NCBI GenBank assembly: GCA_000634115.1
Contig: JFLJ01000156.1
Span: 62,001 to 126,000, forward strand
DNA from: Prochlorococcus sp. scB241_528O2
GTDB taxonomy: Bacteria > Cyanobacteriota > Cyanobacteriia > PCC-6307 > Cyanobiaceae
Direction of reading: 5' to 3'
Length of the DNA: 64,000 nt
The position numbers and the translations under genes are program-made. Position 1 is the first letter of the stretch. Each line of letters opens with the position of its first letter. The notes beneath the pieces were generated by a model, which had not been told where the DNA came from, did no database searches, and worked only from the letters and a program-made list of their open reading frames with translations. This document shows, one piece after another, positions 29,160 through 40,269 of this stretch.

Positions 29160-29251
29160 AATTCGTTTAACATCTTTAAACACTTTAGTATTTATATGAT
29201 AAATAGTGTTAATTTTATTACTGGATGATATAAAAATTATTAACTTTTTAC

Positions 29252-29641
29252 ATGTTAAATTTTTTCGCAATATTACTCATTATTTTTATTGTATTTTTAC
29301 TATTAAATTTTAAAAAAATAAGTTTTAAAAATACTAGAAATTTAAAAAACTTATATTCCAATAAACTTATAAATAATAGAAATAATAAGAAGTATATTTC
29401 TAAAAAGAATAGTTTTTCTTACAAGCACGAATATAAAAAATACTCAGAATTTGATAAAAAAGCAATAAGAAATAAAATGTATCAACTTTTTCTGAGTAAT
29501 AAAGAAGATAAATTAAAAGCGCTTCAGATTGCTGAGGAATTAGCAGACAAATCAACATTACCTATTTTGAGAAAAGGATTAAAAGATACTTCTCCTGAAG
29601 TAGTTGAGATTTCAGCTAATTTAATTAGAAATTTTAAGTAA
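29252..29641 (+). CDS. Membrane-anchored HEAT-like repeat protein
   Basis: A 129-aa protein with one N-terminal membrane helix (about 2-20), a basic Asn/Lys-rich linker, and a C-terminal helical stretch (KALQIAEELADKSTLPILRKG, DTSPEVVEISANLIRNF) that reads as one to two HEAT-type repeats. Such domains mediate protein contacts. The function is unknown. It is divergent from psaI and overlaps the converging GT2 gene by 8 bases at the 3' end. Confidence 0.6.
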   Translation: MLNFFAILLIIFIVFLLLNFKKISFKNTRNLKNLYSNKLINNRNNKKYISKKNSFSYKHEYKKYSEFDKKAIRNKMYQLFLSNKEDKLKALQIAEELADKSTLPILRKGLKDTSPEVVEISANLIRNFK

Positions 29642-30608
29642 AAGTTTCATTTTTAGTTTTACCTTGAATTTCTCTAATTCTGTAAATTGGTCTGTCTTGA
29701 CTTTCATGATATGTTCTTATTAAAAGTTCACTAAGTAATCCGAAGCTAAATAACTGAACCCCAGCAATTCCTAATATGAGTGCAAACATAAGCATAGGAC
29801 GATTTCCAATATCATTACCCAACATTTTTATAACTAACAAGTAAGAGGACATTGAAAGACTTAAAAATATACTTACAATTCCAACAAAACCAAATCCATA
29901 CATAGGTCTAGTCAGAAATTTAGTCATAAACCAAACAGTTAACAAATCCATTAAAACTCTGAAAGTTCTATCAATCCCATATTTACTAAATCCATATTTT
30001 CGACTTCTGTGATTAACCTTAATTTCTTTAATTCTAGCTCCTTCAATATTTGCTAAGACTGGTAAAAACCTATGAAGTTCTCCATAAAGCTTAATATCAT
30101 CTATTATCTCTTTTTTAAAAGCTTTTAATGAACAACCATAATCATGCAACTTTAAACCTGTTACTTTAGCTATTAATTTATTTGCTATTTTTGATGGAAT
30201 CTTCCTATTAAGTAATTTATCCTTTCGATCAAACCTCCATCCACATATCAAATCGTACCCTAAATTTATTTCAGCAATCAATTTAGGAATATCCTTTGGA
30301 TCATTTTGTAAGTCACCATCTAAAGTAACGACAATATTACCATTAGAATTATCAAAACCAGCAGCCATTGCTGCAGTTTGTCCATAATTTTTGCGCAAAC
30401 AAATAACTGATAATTCTTTAATTTTTTGAGTTAGTTCTTCTAATACTCTTTGAGTTTTATCTTGAGAACCATCATTGACAACAATCAATTCGAAATTGAA
30501 TTTATTAGCTACCATTACACTTATAACTTCATCCAGTAAAAAACCAATACTCTCACTTTCATTGAAAACAGGAATGATAATAGAAATTAATTGGTTTATA
30601 TCTGACAT
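29634..30608 (-). CDS. Polyprenyl-phosphate GT2 glycosyltransferase (DPM1/GtrB-like)
   Basis: A 324-aa protein. The GT-A domain opens with ISIIIPVFNE, has VVNDGSQDKT and the catalytic DGD (97-99) in VTLDGDLQNDP; NHRSRKYGFSKYG is also typical. Two C-terminal membrane helices (about 230-255 and 268-292) place it on the inner membrane. The family moves a sugar from a nucleotide to undecaprenyl phosphate, which a GT-C enzyme such as the one at 3.1 kb could use. Sugar unknown. Confidence 0.85.
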   Translation of the reverse strand: MSDINQLISIIIPVFNESESIGFLLDEVISVMVANKFNFELIVVNDGSQDKTQRVLEELTQKIKELSVICLRKNYGQTAAMAAGFDNSNGNIVVTLDGDLQNDPKDIPKLIAEINLGYDLICGWRFDRKDKLLNRKIPSKIANKLIAKVTGLKLHDYGCSLKAFKKEIIDDIKLYGELHRFLPVLANIEGARIKEIKVNHRSRKYGFSKYGIDRTFRVLMDLLTVWFMTKFLTRPMYGFGFVGIVSIFLSLSMSSYLLVIKMLGNDIGNRPMLMFALILGIAGVQLFSFGLLSELLIRTYHESQDRPIYRIREIQGKTKNETFT

Positions 30609-30660
30609 ATTTATTTGATAATAATTCTATAATTTTAACTTAATTTAGAACAAAAAATTT

Positions 30661-30693
30661 AAACAAAAAAAATCACCACTTATGTGGTGATTT
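30661..30693 (-). terminator. Rho-independent terminator of psaA-psaB
   Basis: Perfect 10-bp stem AAATCACCAC/GTGGTGATTT (30670-30679 and 30684-30693) with a 4-base loop. On the minus strand it is followed by a T-rich run (complement of 30661-30669). It sits about 20 bases after the psaB stop. Confidence 0.88.
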
Positions 30694-30712
30694 GTATTAT
30701 TTTAGATAGATT

Positions 30713-32941
30713 CTAACCGAACTTACCTGAAGTTGATGCTATTACAAAGGCTCCAAACGTCAGGATGTTTCCAATCGTGAAATGTGCTAAACCAACTAAT
30801 CTAGCTTGAACTATTGAAAGTGCAACTGGCTTATCTCTCCAGCCGACAAGGTTAGCTATTGGTGTGCGCTGATGTGCCCAAACTAATGTTTCTATTAATT
30901 CTTGCCAATAACCACGCCATGAGATTAGGAACATAAATCCAGTAGCCCAAACTAGATGGCCAAAGAGGAACATCCAAGCCCAAGGAGATAAGGAGTTAAC
31001 ACCAAATGGGTTATATCCATTAATTAACTGTGACGAATTGAGCCATAGATAATCTCTAAACCAGCCCATTAGGTAGGTACCTGATTCATTAAATTGAGCC
31101 ATGTTACCTTGCCAAATTGTTAGGTGCTTCCAATGCCAGTAGAAAGTGACCCAAGCTATTAGATTTAATGCCCAGAACATTGCTAAATACATAGCATCCC
31201 ATGAAGAACTATCACAAGTACCTCCTCTTCCAGGTCCATCGCAAGGGAAAGCATATCCTAAATCCTTTTTATCAGGAATTAATTTTGTACCTCTAGCATC
31301 TAATGCTCCTTTAATAAGTATCAGTGCTGTGGTATGGAGTCCAAGTGCAATAGCGTGGTGAACTAAGAAATCTGCTGGCCCAATAGGTAAGAAAGAACTT
31401 AAAGCATCTTGTCTATTGATTAGATCCATCCAGTAGTGATTTCCTGGCATAGAATTTGCTGCAATAGTTGCAGAGCTAGAAGGATTAGATAATAAAGCAT
31501 CAAAGCCATACATCATTTTTCCTTGAGCAGCTTGCACAAACTGAGCAAATACAGGTTCAATAAGAATTTGTTTTTCTGGATTTCCAAAAGCTACAACTAC
31601 ATCGTTATGAACATAAATTCCAAGAGTATGGAATCCAAGTAACATGGTTACCCAACTTAAGTGACTTATTAGTGCTTCTTTAGTTCCTAAAACCCTAGCC
31701 AAAACATTATCTTTGTTTAATTCTGGATCATAATCACGAACAAAGAAAATAGCTCCATGAGCAAAAGCTCCAACCATTAAGAACATAGCTATGTATTGAT
31801 GGTGAGTATATAGAGCTGACTGTGTAGTGTAATCTCTAGCAATAAACGCATATGAAGGAAGAGCTCCCATATGTTGAGCAACTAGAGAAGTGGCTACGCC
31901 AAGAGATGCTAAAGCTAAACCTAATTGAAAGTGAAGAGAGTTATTAACTGTCTCATAAATTCCATCATGACTAATACCAAATGCACCTTTATGGGGATCG
32001 TTAGGATGTCTAGTGTTATGTGCCTCAGTTATTTCTTTTAAAGTGTGACCTATACCAAATGTATTCCTATACATATGGCCACCTATGATTAATACACAAC
32101 CTATAGCAATATGATGATGTGCAATATCAGTTAACCATAAAGCTTCACTTTGAGGATGAAGACCACCTAAGAAAGTAAAGATAGCAGTTCCTGCACCTTG
32201 TGTCGTACCAAATACAGCATTTAATGAATCTGGATTTTGCGCATAAGCACCCCAATTTAGAGTAAAGAAGGGAGCCAATCCTGCAGGATGTGGAAGAACA
32301 GTTAACCAATTATCCCATCCAACATGTTGACCTCTAGACTCAGGAATTGCGACGTGAACCAAATGTCCTGTCCAAGCAATACTACTAAAACCAAATAAAA
32401 CAGATAGATGATGGTTTAACTGTGCCTCAGCATTTTTGAACCAAGCAAGTGTTGGTCTGAATTTAGGTTGTAAATGTAACCAACCAGCAAATAAAACCCA
32501 ACAAGCTAAAATGCTCATAAATATTGAAGCTTGAAAAAGTTGCTCGTTAGTTCTCATACCGATTGTGTACCACCAATGGTAAAGACCTGAGTAAGCTATG
32601 TTAACTGGACCATTAGCTCCAGCTTGTGTCATTGCTTCTGTAATACCTGTTCCGAAATGAGGATCCCAAATTGCGTGAGCAATTGGACGAACATGAGTTG
32701 GATCAAGTACAAATTGCTCAAAGTTACCCTGCCAAGCTACATGGAATAGGTTACCAGCTACCCAAAGGGCAATAATTGCTAGATGACCAAAATGTGTAGA
32801 GAAAAGCTTCTGATAAAGCTTCTCTTCAGTCATGCCATCATGACTCTCGAAGTCATGAGCTGTTGCTATTCCGTACCATATTCGGCGGGTTGTCGGGTCC
32901 TGAGCTAGACCCTGGTTAAATGATGGAAATTTTGTTGCCAT
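30713..32941 (-). CDS. psaB: Photosystem I P700 apoprotein A2
   Basis: A 742-aa core protein with 11 membrane helices that binds P700, antenna chlorophylls and half of the FX cluster. [12 protein letters not shown] carries the FX cysteines, and many HxxxH-type chlorophyll ligands are present (for example [10 protein letters not shown]). Length is normal. It lies 27 bases after psaA and ends in a strong terminator. Confidence 0.99.
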   Translation of the reverse strand: MATKFPSFNQGLAQDPTTRRIWYGIATAHDFESHDGMTEEKLYQKLFSTHFGHLAIIALWVAGNLFHVAWQGNFEQFVLDPTHVRPIAHAIWDPHFGTGITEAMTQAGANGPVNIAYSGLYHWWYTIGMRTNEQLFQASIFMSILACWVLFAGWLHLQPKFRPTLAWFKNAEAQLNHHLSVLFGFSSIAWTGHLVHVAIPESRGQHVGWDNWLTVLPHPAGLAPFFTLNWGAYAQNPDSLNAVFGTTQGAGTAIFTFLGGLHPQSEALWLTDIAHHHIAIGCVLIIGGHMYRNTFGIGHTLKEITEAHNTRHPNDPHKGAFGISHDGIYETVNNSLHFQLGLALASLGVATSLVAQHMGALPSYAFIARDYTTQSALYTHHQYIAMFLMVGAFAHGAIFFVRDYDPELNKDNVLARVLGTKEALISHLSWVTMLLGFHTLGIYVHNDVVVAFGNPEKQILIEPVFAQFVQAAQGKMMYGFDALLSNPSSSATIAANSMPGNHYWMDLINRQDALSSFLPIGPADFLVHHAIALGLHTTALILIKGALDARGTKLIPDKKDLGYAFPCDGPGRGGTCDSSSWDAMYLAMFWALNLIAWVTFYWHWKHLTIWQGNMAQFNESGTYLMGWFRDYLWLNSSQLINGYNPFGVNSLSPWAWMFLFGHLVWATGFMFLISWRGYWQELIETLVWAHQRTPIANLVGWRDKPVALSIVQARLVGLAHFTIGNILTFGAFVIASTSGKFG

Positions 32942-32968
32942 TGAATTAAAAAGGTGAAGTTCAGGTAA

Positions 32969-35272
32969 TTAGCCCAGCCCGAAAAGGCGAGCATGGAAGA
33001 AAGCCCAAGTAGTTGCTATACCTCCTAGAAGGAAGTGAGCTACACCAACGGCTCTACCTTGAGTAATTGAAAGTGCTCTTGGTTGTATTGTTGGGGCAAC
33101 TTTAAGCTTATTATGAGCCCATACTATTGATTCGAATAATTCTTGCCAATAACCTCTTCCACTAAATAGGAACATCAAACTAAATGCCCATATGAAATGA
33201 GCTCCTAAGAACATCAATCCATACATGCTAATAGCTTCACCATAACTTGTCAGTACCTGAGATGATTGAGCCCATAGGAAATCTCTCAACCAACCATTAA
33301 TAGTGATAGCACTTTGTGAGAAGTTTCCTCCCGTTAGTCCCCAAACATCACTTTGCATTTTCCAAGAGAAGTGGAAGATAACAATTGATATGCAGTTATA
33401 CATCCAGAAAAGTGCTAAGAATACATGATCCCAAGATGAGACTTGACATGTACCACCTCTTCCAGGTCCATCACAAGGGAATCTGAATCCAAGAGAAGCT
33501 TTATCTGGAATTAGTCTTGAACTTCTAGAGTAAAGTACTCCTTTTAGAAGAATTAATACAACTACGTGTATTTGGAAAGCATGAATATGATGGATCATCA
33601 AATCAGCAGTGCCAAGTTGAATTGGGGCTATTGCAACCTTTCCACCTACTTCAACTAAACTTCCGTTAAAAACTTCACTTAAAGCTTTGTGAGGTAATCC
33701 TTCGGGAGTCCCAGCTAAGATAGAAGTACCTACAGCAGAAGCTTGAATACTTTGAATCCATTGAGCAAATATTGGTTGAAGTTGAATTGCATTATCACTA
33801 AACATGTCCTGAGGTCTACCTAAAGCTCTCATAGTATCGTTATGAATATAAAGTCCAAAACTATGGAAACCTAGCCACATACAAACCCAGTTAAGATGAC
33901 TTATTAAGGCATCACGTGCTTTTAAAATCCTATCTAAAACGTTATCAATATGTTTTGCTGGATCATAGTCTCTAACCATCGCTATGCCAGCATGAGCTCC
34001 AGCTCCAATTATAAATAAAGCTCCTATCCACATATGATGTGTGAATAAACCAAGAACAGTCATATAATCAGTAGCTATGTAAGGATACGGAGGCATCGCA
34101 TACATATGATGAGAAATCAAGATGCTAAGAGAACCTAAACAAGCGAGGTTTACAGATAGTTGAGCGTGTCTACTTTCAGCCATGAACTCAAAAAGACCTT
34201 GATGACCTTTTGGTGCTGGGAATAATATTGGATCTCCTTGATGAGCTTCTAATATCTCTTTCATACTTGAACCAATTCCATAGTTAGTTCTATATAAATG
34301 ACCTCCAATTATCGCAATTACACCAAAAGCTAAATGATGATGTGCAATATCAGTCATCCACAAACTTCCAGTAACTGGGTTCAATCCTCCCTTAAAAGTT
34401 AAGAAATCTGAGAAAGCGAACCAATTAAGACTAAAGAAATTACCAACTCCACTAGCTAGACCAGGAAAAATTTGACCAATTATTTGCGGATCGCAAAGTT
34501 GATGGGGCATTGGCATATCAGCAATAGTTGCGATCTTTTGACCATTGATAACTAAAGGAGATCCAGCGTCAATTGCATCAAGAAGTGCGGCTGTTGGCGC
34601 TCCAATATGAATACAATGTCCAGCCCATGCTAATGATCCAAGCCCAACCAAACCTGCAATATGGTGATTAAGCATTGACTCTATATTTTGGAACCATTCC
34701 AATTTAGGAGCAGCCTTATGATAATGGTATATGCCTCCATGAAGCATAAGAGCAGCCATTATTACTGCACCAATAGCTAGGGCCATTAACTCACTTTCGT
34801 TAGTAATACCCCAAGCTCTCCACATATGAAAAATTCCAGAGCTTATTTGAATACCGTTGTAATCAGCACCAAGATTACCATTTAGCATCTCTTGGCCGAC
34901 AACAGCCCAAACTTGCTGAGCGCCTGGTTTAACATGAGTTGGATCCGCTAACCAACCTGTGTAATTTGAAAATCTTGCTCCATGAAAAAAAGCAGCACTC
35001 ATCCATATAAAAATGATTGCAAGATGTCCAAAGTGAGCTGAGAAGATTTTTCTTGTTGATTCTTCAGCATCGCCTGTATGCACATCAAAATCATGTGCAT
35101 CTGCATGCAAATTCCAGATCCAAGTTGTAGTTTTTGGACCCTTAGATAATTTAGAAGACCAGAAACCTGGCTTATCTAATTTGGCAAAATCAATAGGTCT
35201 TGGATCGGCCTGGATAGGATCCTCCAAAACTTTCTTGTTTTTTTCTCCACTTTCTGGTGGGCTGATGGTCAT
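32969..35272 (-). CDS. psaA: Photosystem I P700 apoprotein A1
   Basis: A 767-aa partner of PsaB with 11 membrane helices. [19 protein letters not shown] holds the FX cysteines; the N-terminus ([15 protein letters not shown]) is stromal. Start ATG at 35272 is normal for the family. It is the first gene of the psaAB operon, behind a 334-base spacer with two dyads. Confidence 0.99.
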   Translation of the reverse strand: MTISPPESGEKNKKVLEDPIQADPRPIDFAKLDKPGFWSSKLSKGPKTTTWIWNLHADAHDFDVHTGDAEESTRKIFSAHFGHLAIIFIWMSAAFFHGARFSNYTGWLADPTHVKPGAQQVWAVVGQEMLNGNLGADYNGIQISSGIFHMWRAWGITNESELMALAIGAVIMAALMLHGGIYHYHKAAPKLEWFQNIESMLNHHIAGLVGLGSLAWAGHCIHIGAPTAALLDAIDAGSPLVINGQKIATIADMPMPHQLCDPQIIGQIFPGLASGVGNFFSLNWFAFSDFLTFKGGLNPVTGSLWMTDIAHHHLAFGVIAIIGGHLYRTNYGIGSSMKEILEAHQGDPILFPAPKGHQGLFEFMAESRHAQLSVNLACLGSLSILISHHMYAMPPYPYIATDYMTVLGLFTHHMWIGALFIIGAGAHAGIAMVRDYDPAKHIDNVLDRILKARDALISHLNWVCMWLGFHSFGLYIHNDTMRALGRPQDMFSDNAIQLQPIFAQWIQSIQASAVGTSILAGTPEGLPHKALSEVFNGSLVEVGGKVAIAPIQLGTADLMIHHIHAFQIHVVVLILLKGVLYSRSSRLIPDKASLGFRFPCDGPGRGGTCQVSSWDHVFLALFWMYNCISIVIFHFSWKMQSDVWGLTGGNFSQSAITINGWLRDFLWAQSSQVLTSYGEAISMYGLMFLGAHFIWAFSLMFLFSGRGYWQELFESIVWAHNKLKVAPTIQPRALSITQGRAVGVAHFLLGGIATTWAFFHARLFGLG

Positions 35273-35606
35273 CTAGCACCTCGAAAATAATTGACATTAA
35301 AGCCGATTGATTAAATCTTGAACTTATTTTTAATAATAATGTTCAAGAAAACGAAATCATTCGGAACTTTAGATATTCGTTTCAAAAATAATAAGTCAAA
35401 GATCTTTCGTTATGCATTAACGTAACAAATGTTCTAATGATTGTTACTATATGAATATTTTGTTAAATTCTTTTCAATACAAGAATTGTGAGTATTACTA
35501 CCCAAATTTTATAAAAATTTCTTTATATTTGCTTTATATTTCAAGGGAATTTTCTGAAATATATTGAAAGTATATAATTTCAACATAACTAACAATAGTT
35601 TCTAAT
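35273..35606. promoter_or_regulatory. psaA-cobJ divergent spacer with two inverted repeats
   Basis: No gene is seen in 334 bases. Two perfect 7-bp dyads are present: CTTGAAC/GTTCAAG (35317-35323 and 35341-35347) within the likely psaA leader, and GTAACAA/TTGTTAC (35422-35428 and 35441-35447), about 150 bases before the psaA start. Either may be an operator or leader structure for light-controlled psaAB expression. I could not match them confidently to the HLR1 or NtcA consensus. Confidence 0.5.
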
Positions 35607-37427
35607 TTGGAAGGAATCGCAGTAGGTCTATCTAGTCATTCAATAGAAATTTTAAAAAGACTTAAAAAAACCGAATTTGTTAAAGAGATATATCTTGCAA
35701 GCTCTTCAAGAGACAATGAAATAGACAATGAACTTGTAAAGATAGAAAAGCCTAGAGAAATTTTACTTAAACAATGGGGGCAAATAGATTTAATCATTTT
35801 TATAGGTTCAATTGGTGCATCAATACGTCTAATCAATTCTTTTTTAACATCTAAAGATAAAGATCCAGGAGTGATTGTAATAGATAAAAAATGTTCAAAG
35901 ATAGTGCCTTTAATTGGTGCACATCAGTCAAATACTCAAAATATCGCATTTCAAATTTCTAATTTATTTGGCGGACAAATAATAGAAACTAATAATTCAA
36001 AAGATCAAAGCTTATTAAATCTTGATTCATTTGGTAACCAATGGGGATGGAAAAGATCTGGCAAAATAGAGAACTGGTCCAAACTAGTAATAAAGCAAGC
36101 TAAGAACGAAGAAATATTTTGCAAACAATTATCGGGTAATAGTTTATGGAAAACTTCAGAATCAGGTGCGATTATTAAGCAAATTTTTGAAAAGGAAACT
36201 AAAAAACCAGATTCAACATTTCATGTGAGTATTTTCGATAATCAAGGCAAAACCTGGCATCCGCCCATATTGTGGATTGGCATAGGTTGCGAGAGACATA
36301 CCAGCAAAGAATTAATAGCAAATTCTTTAAATAATTTTTTGGAGTCAAATAATATATCACCATATTCAATTGCTGGATTTGCAACTATTGATATTAAAAA
36401 AGATGAAAAAGGAATTTTAGAACTTGCAAAAGGGAAAAACTTACCTATCAAGTTTTTTACTAAAGAAGATCTTTCAAAAATAATTGTTCCAAATCCATCA
36501 AGTGCAGTGCAAAAGGAAATTGGAATATTTTCCGTAGCAGAGGCTTCTTGTTTGCTAGCAGCAGGAGAAGGATCAAAATTATTAAAAGAAAAGAGAATTT
36601 TTAAAAATAAAGATTTTTCAAAAAGTAAATCTGGCGCCGTAACCATTGCTATAGCAGAATCAAAAAACCAATACTATCCATCTAATGGCGAAATACATAT
36701 TATTGGAAGTGGACCTGGAGATATCTCCTTCCTAACCAATAATGCAAGAAAAGCACTTTCAAAATGCACTATTTGGATCGGATACACAATGTATTTAGAT
36801 TTAATTAAACCTTTAAAAAGGAGTGATCAAGTGTTAATCGAAAGTCAACTTACTGAGGAAAAAGAAAGATGTACCAAAGCAATAAAACTCGCTGAAGAAG
36901 GAATAAAGGTGGCTTTAATATCTTCAGGGGATTCTGGTTTTTATGGCATGGCTGGTTTACTTTTAGAATTACTTCAGAAAATCAAAAAAGAATATAGGCC
37001 TTACTTTGAAGTACATCCCGGTATAAGTAGTATGCAATTGGCTGCATCTCTAAGTGGGGCGCCACTAATGAATGACTTTTGTTCAATCAGCTTAAGTGAT
37101 AAGTTAACACCTTGGTCTTTAATAGAAAAAAGAATTGAAGGCGCTCTTTTAGGCGACTTTGTAATAGCTTTTTTTAATCCTCAATCTATTGAAAGAAATT
37201 GGCAGTTAAAAAGTGCAATTGATCTATGTTTAAAATCTAGGCAAGGGAATACTCCTGTCTTAATAGCTAGACAAGTAGGCAGAGAAAATCAATCCAAGAA
37301 ATTTTTTACTTTAAACACCCTTCCAATTAAAGAAATTGATATGTTATCAATAATTATTATTGGTAATTCTCAAACCACATTAATAGATGAAATATTTCTT
37401 ACGCCCAGAGGGTATTTACAAAATTAA
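35607..37427 (+). CDS. cobJ: CbiG-CobJ fusion, precorrin-3B C17-methyltransferase
   Basis: A 606-aa two-domain protein from a TTG start. Residues 1-335 match CbiG (central GSIGASIRLINSF; LWIGIGCERHTSKELI), the hydrolase that opens the C20 lactone in the early-cobalt route. From about 361 (IHIIGSGPGD) is a SAM-dependent tetrapyrrole methylase of the CobJ/CbiH type with GDSGFYGMAG, HPGISSMQLAA and FFNPQS. Together they perform ring contraction and the next step in B12 (pseudocobalamin) synthesis. The fusion is common in marine picocyanobacteria. A hairpin plus T-run follows. Confidence 0.92.
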   Translation: MEGIAVGLSSHSIEILKRLKKTEFVKEIYLASSSRDNEIDNELVKIEKPREILLKQWGQIDLIIFIGSIGASIRLINSFLTSKDKDPGVIVIDKKCSKIVPLIGAHQSNTQNIAFQISNLFGGQIIETNNSKDQSLLNLDSFGNQWGWKRSGKIENWSKLVIKQAKNEEIFCKQLSGNSLWKTSESGAIIKQIFEKETKKPDSTFHVSIFDNQGKTWHPPILWIGIGCERHTSKELIANSLNNFLESNNISPYSIAGFATIDIKKDEKGILELAKGKNLPIKFFTKEDLSKIIVPNPSSAVQKEIGIFSVAEASCLLAAGEGSKLLKEKRIFKNKDFSKSKSGAVTIAIAESKNQYYPSNGEIHIIGSGPGDISFLTNNARKALSKCTIWIGYTMYLDLIKPLKRSDQVLIESQLTEEKERCTKAIKLAEEGIKVALISSGDSGFYGMAGLLLELLQKIKKEYRPYFEVHPGISSMQLAASLSGAPLMNDFCSISLSDKLTPWSLIEKRIEGALLGDFVIAFFNPQSIERNWQLKSAIDLCLKSRQGNTPVLIARQVGRENQSKKFFTLNTLPIKEIDMLSIIIIGNSQTTLIDEIFLTPRGYLQN

Positions 37428-37438
37428 TGTCAAATAGT

Positions 37439-37465
37439 TCCTTAATTAAACAAGGATATTTTTTT
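37439..37465 (+). terminator. Terminator-like hairpin after cobJ
   Basis: Stem TCCTT/AAGGA (37439-37443 and 37452-37456) with an 8-base loop, followed by TATTTTTTT. The stem is short, but position just after cobJ and the T-run fit a weak Rho-independent terminator. Confidence 0.5.
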
Positions 37466-37515
37466 GCTTTTTTCTAATAAGAATACTAATCTTTTATAAA
37501 AAGCACTAACAAAAA

Positions 37516-38304
37516 TTGAAAAATATTGGATTGATTTTATTTGACATAGATGGTGTAATACGCAGCGTAGAAAATAGTTACAGGCTTTCATTAAAAAAAA
37601 CAGTTTATAAATTTGTCGGATGGGAGCCTAGTTATATTGATATTGATAATGCAAAAAATGAAGGGATCTGGAATAATGACTGGGATTTAAGTTTAGAGCT
37701 TATAAAAAGATGTATAAAAAAAGAAAACTTAACCCTTGAAATACCTTCAAGAGAGGAAATAATTAAATGTTTTGAGGAGTTTTACTTTGGCGGAGATCCA
37801 AATAAAGATAGTAAATATTGGTCTGGATACATTACAAATGAAGAGTTGTTAGTTGATAAAAAATTTTTTGATTTATTAAAAAGCAATGGAATAATTTGGG
37901 GTTTTGTGAGTGGTGCAGAGTCTGCTTCTGCAAAATTTGTTTTAGAAAAAAGACTTGGACTAAAATCACCTCCATTAATATCTATGGGAGATGCTCCTGA
38001 CAAGCCTGATCCAAAAGGTTTTATCAAATTATCAAAAAAGCTTCTTGGCGATAAACTTGGCCCATCAAATATTCCAATTGCATATGTAGGAGATACTATT
38101 GCAGATATAAATACAGTTATCAATGCTAGAAAAGAAATACCATCTCAGAAATTTATAAGTATCGGACTAGCACCACCTCATTTACATTTAAAGTCTCGAT
38201 TAAAAGAACGTAATTCATACGAAACAAATCTACGAAATGCAGGTGCTGACTTGATTTTAAATTCTATTTGTGAATTAAATGATATAAATTTTGACCTATT
38301 TTGA
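37516..38304 (+). CDS. HAD superfamily hydrolase (TIGR01548-like)
   Basis: A 262-aa phosphatase-type protein from a TTG start. Motif I is LFDIDGVIRSVENSYR (nucleophile Asp and DxD), motif II is in WGFVSGAESASAKF, a Lys is in DKPDPKGFIKL, and motif IV is YVGDTIADI. It resembles the HAD family tied to histidinol-phosphatase-like proteins in cyanobacteria. The substrate is unknown. It lies 88 bases after cobJ, separated by a terminator-like hairpin. Confidence 0.75.
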   Translation: MKNIGLILFDIDGVIRSVENSYRLSLKKTVYKFVGWEPSYIDIDNAKNEGIWNNDWDLSLELIKRCIKKENLTLEIPSREEIIKCFEEFYFGGDPNKDSKYWSGYITNEELLVDKKFFDLLKSNGIIWGFVSGAESASAKFVLEKRLGLKSPPLISMGDAPDKPDPKGFIKLSKKLLGDKLGPSNIPIAYVGDTIADINTVINARKEIPSQKFISIGLAPPHLHLKSRLKERNSYETNLRNAGADLILNSICELNDINFDLF

Positions 38305-38330
38305 AAATCAAGAAATTTTTAAATTTATTA

Positions 38331-38419
38331 CGGAGAGGGAGGGATTCGAACCCTCGACAAAAGTTACCTCCTGTAACTCCTTAGCAGGGAGCCGCTTTCA
38401 ACCACTCAGCCACCTCTCC
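38331..38419 (-). tRNA. trnS: tRNA-Ser (anticodon GCT)
   Basis: An 89-base class II tRNA with long variable arm. On the minus strand the acceptor is GGAGAGG/CCTCTCC, the anticodon loop CTGCTAA gives GCT, the variable arm is GTTACAGGAGGTAAC, and the T arm contains GAGGG-TTCGAAT-CCCTC. Discriminator G, CCA not encoded. It reads AGC/AGU. Confidence 0.96.
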
Positions 38420-38480
38420 AGTTCTTATACATTATCAATTTTTTTGCAAACATTCAAAATTTTTTATTTAATCGAAATGT

Positions 38481-39680
38481 CTAATCAACCTGAACTCTCG
38501 GTAATCTATTTTTAAAAGAACAAAGAATTTCCCAAGGAATAGTATGAGATTCTTTTGCCCAATCAAGAGGAGAAATTGTTTTGTCTCCATCAGATCCTAT
38601 TAATACCACAGTACTTCCAATTTTAATTTCATTTGAACCTGTTATGTCCACCATCATTTGATCCATAGTTATAGATCCAACTTGGGGAAAAAGTTTATTA
38701 TTATGAATAACGTATATCTTGCCTGATAGATTTCTTGGGATGCCATCTGCATAACCAATACTTAATACAGCTATCTTAGTTTTTCTACTACTAACAAATT
38801 TTCCTCCGTAACTTACACTTACACCCTGATCAATAATTCTTATAAAAGCTACTTTGACCTTCAAAAACAAAGCTGGTTTAAGGGATAAACTTTTATCTAT
38901 TTTTGTTAGTGGACTATATCCATACATAGATAGCCCAACACGTACCATATGAAAATGAAAATCCTTACTAAGAAGCATGCCTGCAGAATTAGCTAAATGA
39001 ATCTTGATATTGCGATTTCTATCAAGGTTAATTTGCTTTAATAATTCCTGAAACTTCTGCCTTTGTAATTGCGTAATACTTGTTGGATCTAATGAATTAT
39101 CTTCATCAGCAGATGATAAATGACTATATATTCCTTCTATAGAGATATTCTCAAAAGATTGTATTTTTTCAAATTGCTGAACAAATTTATTACAGTCAAA
39201 TCCTAATCTTGACATTCCAGTATCAACTTTTAGATGTAAAGAAAATTTCAGGCCAAAATGCTTACCAATATTATTGCAAATTAAACATTCTCTTATACTA
39301 CTTATAGTTGGCATAAGATCATTTTTAAAAGATATTATTAAATCTCTTTTCATATATAAATTCCCCAGAATAAGAATTGGTATTTTAACTCCAGAAGAAC
39401 GCAGCCTAATACCTTCTTTTAAGGTGGCAACTCCCAAATGCGAAGCTCCACCTTTAATAGCGTAATCAGAAACCACCTTTGCATCATGTCCATATCCATC
39501 AGCTTTAACAACTGCCATGAATTGACAACTTTTACTTAATTTTGATCTTAACTTCCTTACATTAGTTTCTATTGATTTGCCTCTAACTTCAATCCAAGCT
39601 CTTTGTTTCGGATCTATATCTTTTTCAAAAGTTGGATAATTATGAAAATTAAATCCCTGATTTGTTCGCCTAATTTGCAT
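38481..39680 (-). CDS. alr: Alanine racemase
   Basis: A 399-aa PLP enzyme making D-alanine for the wall. The Schiff-base lysine is in AVVKADGYGHDA (about residue 59) and the catalytic Tyr in VSYGGKFVSSRKTKIAVLSIGYADG; MDQMMVDITG is also conserved. A 30-residue tail precedes the conserved RAWIEV start of the fold, slightly longer than average. It is divergent from the HNH gene. Confidence 0.95.
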   Translation of the reverse strand: MQIRRTNQGFNFHNYPTFEKDIDPKQRAWIEVRGKSIETNVRKLRSKLSKSCQFMAVVKADGYGHDAKVVSDYAIKGGASHLGVATLKEGIRLRSSGVKIPILILGNLYMKRDLIISFKNDLMPTISSIRECLICNNIGKHFGLKFSLHLKVDTGMSRLGFDCNKFVQQFEKIQSFENISIEGIYSHLSSADEDNSLDPTSITQLQRQKFQELLKQINLDRNRNIKIHLANSAGMLLSKDFHFHMVRVGLSMYGYSPLTKIDKSLSLKPALFLKVKVAFIRIIDQGVSVSYGGKFVSSRKTKIAVLSIGYADGIPRNLSGKIYVIHNNKLFPQVGSITMDQMMVDITGSNEIKIGSTVVLIGSDGDKTISPLDWAKESHTIPWEILCSFKNRLPRVQVD

Positions 39681-39749
39681 TAACTTTGCACTTTTTATAT
39701 GCGCTTATTTAAATATACAGTTAGCATGACATGTAAATTGTATTTTGAC

Positions 39750-40256
39750 ATGGGTCAAACTCTAGTTTTAAATGCATCTTATGAACCTTTAAACATCACT
39801 TCTTGGCGAAGAGCTGTTATTTTGATGATAAAAGGTAAAGCAGAAAGCTTAGAGGAAGATAAATCTCACTTAATACATTGCGGCAGAAAATTACCCACAG
39901 TAATAAGACTTCGATACTATGTAAAGGTACCTTTTCGGGAAGTTTCTCTAACAAGAAAAAATATTCTTCTAAGAGATAATAATTCTTGTCAATATTGTAA
40001 TTATAGAGGTAGTGATTTATCAATAGATCATGTTTTGCCAAGAAGCAGAGGTGGAACTGATAACTGGGAAAATGTTACAACAGCATGTCTTAGATGTAAT
40101 GTAGTAAAAGGTAATCGTACTCCAGAAGAGGCTAATATGCCTTTAAAACGAAAGCCCTATAGACCTCTAAGTAATCTCAATTTTGAGGCTACAAGACAAA
40201 TTGACTCTGGAAGACATAAAGAATGGAGCAAGTACGTCATAGGGGTTGCAATTTAA
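39750..40256 (+). CDS. HNH endonuclease family protein
   Basis: A 168-aa protein. The HNH motif lies in CQYCNYRGSDLSIDHVLPRSRGGTDNWENVTTAC and two CxxC pairs bind zinc. I chose the ATG at 39750 (MGQTLVLNASYEPLNI), the usual family start, instead of the upstream in-frame ATG at 39699, whose 17 extra residues are not family-like. The gene is widespread and single-copy in cyanobacteria with no methylase next to it, so it is not an evident restriction enzyme; its role is unknown. Confidence 0.85.
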   Translation: MGQTLVLNASYEPLNITSWRRAVILMIKGKAESLEEDKSHLIHCGRKLPTVIRLRYYVKVPFREVSLTRKNILLRDNNSCQYCNYRGSDLSIDHVLPRSRGGTDNWENVTTACLRCNVVKGNRTPEEANMPLKRKPYRPLSNLNFEATRQIDSGRHKEWSKYVIGVAI

Positions 40257-40269
40257 TAACAATAAAATC

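Noticed and set aside
29046..29270. A 74-aa version of PsaI
   Set aside because: The first 37 residues are not PsaI-like and lie in the promoter area; the ATG at 29159 gives the family length.
38291..38515. A plus-strand ORF across the tRNA-Ser region
   Set aside because: It runs antisense through a complete tRNA gene.
39750..40256. A restriction endonuclease
   Set aside because: No methylase or specificity gene is adjacent and the family is a universal single-copy cyanobacterial HNH protein.
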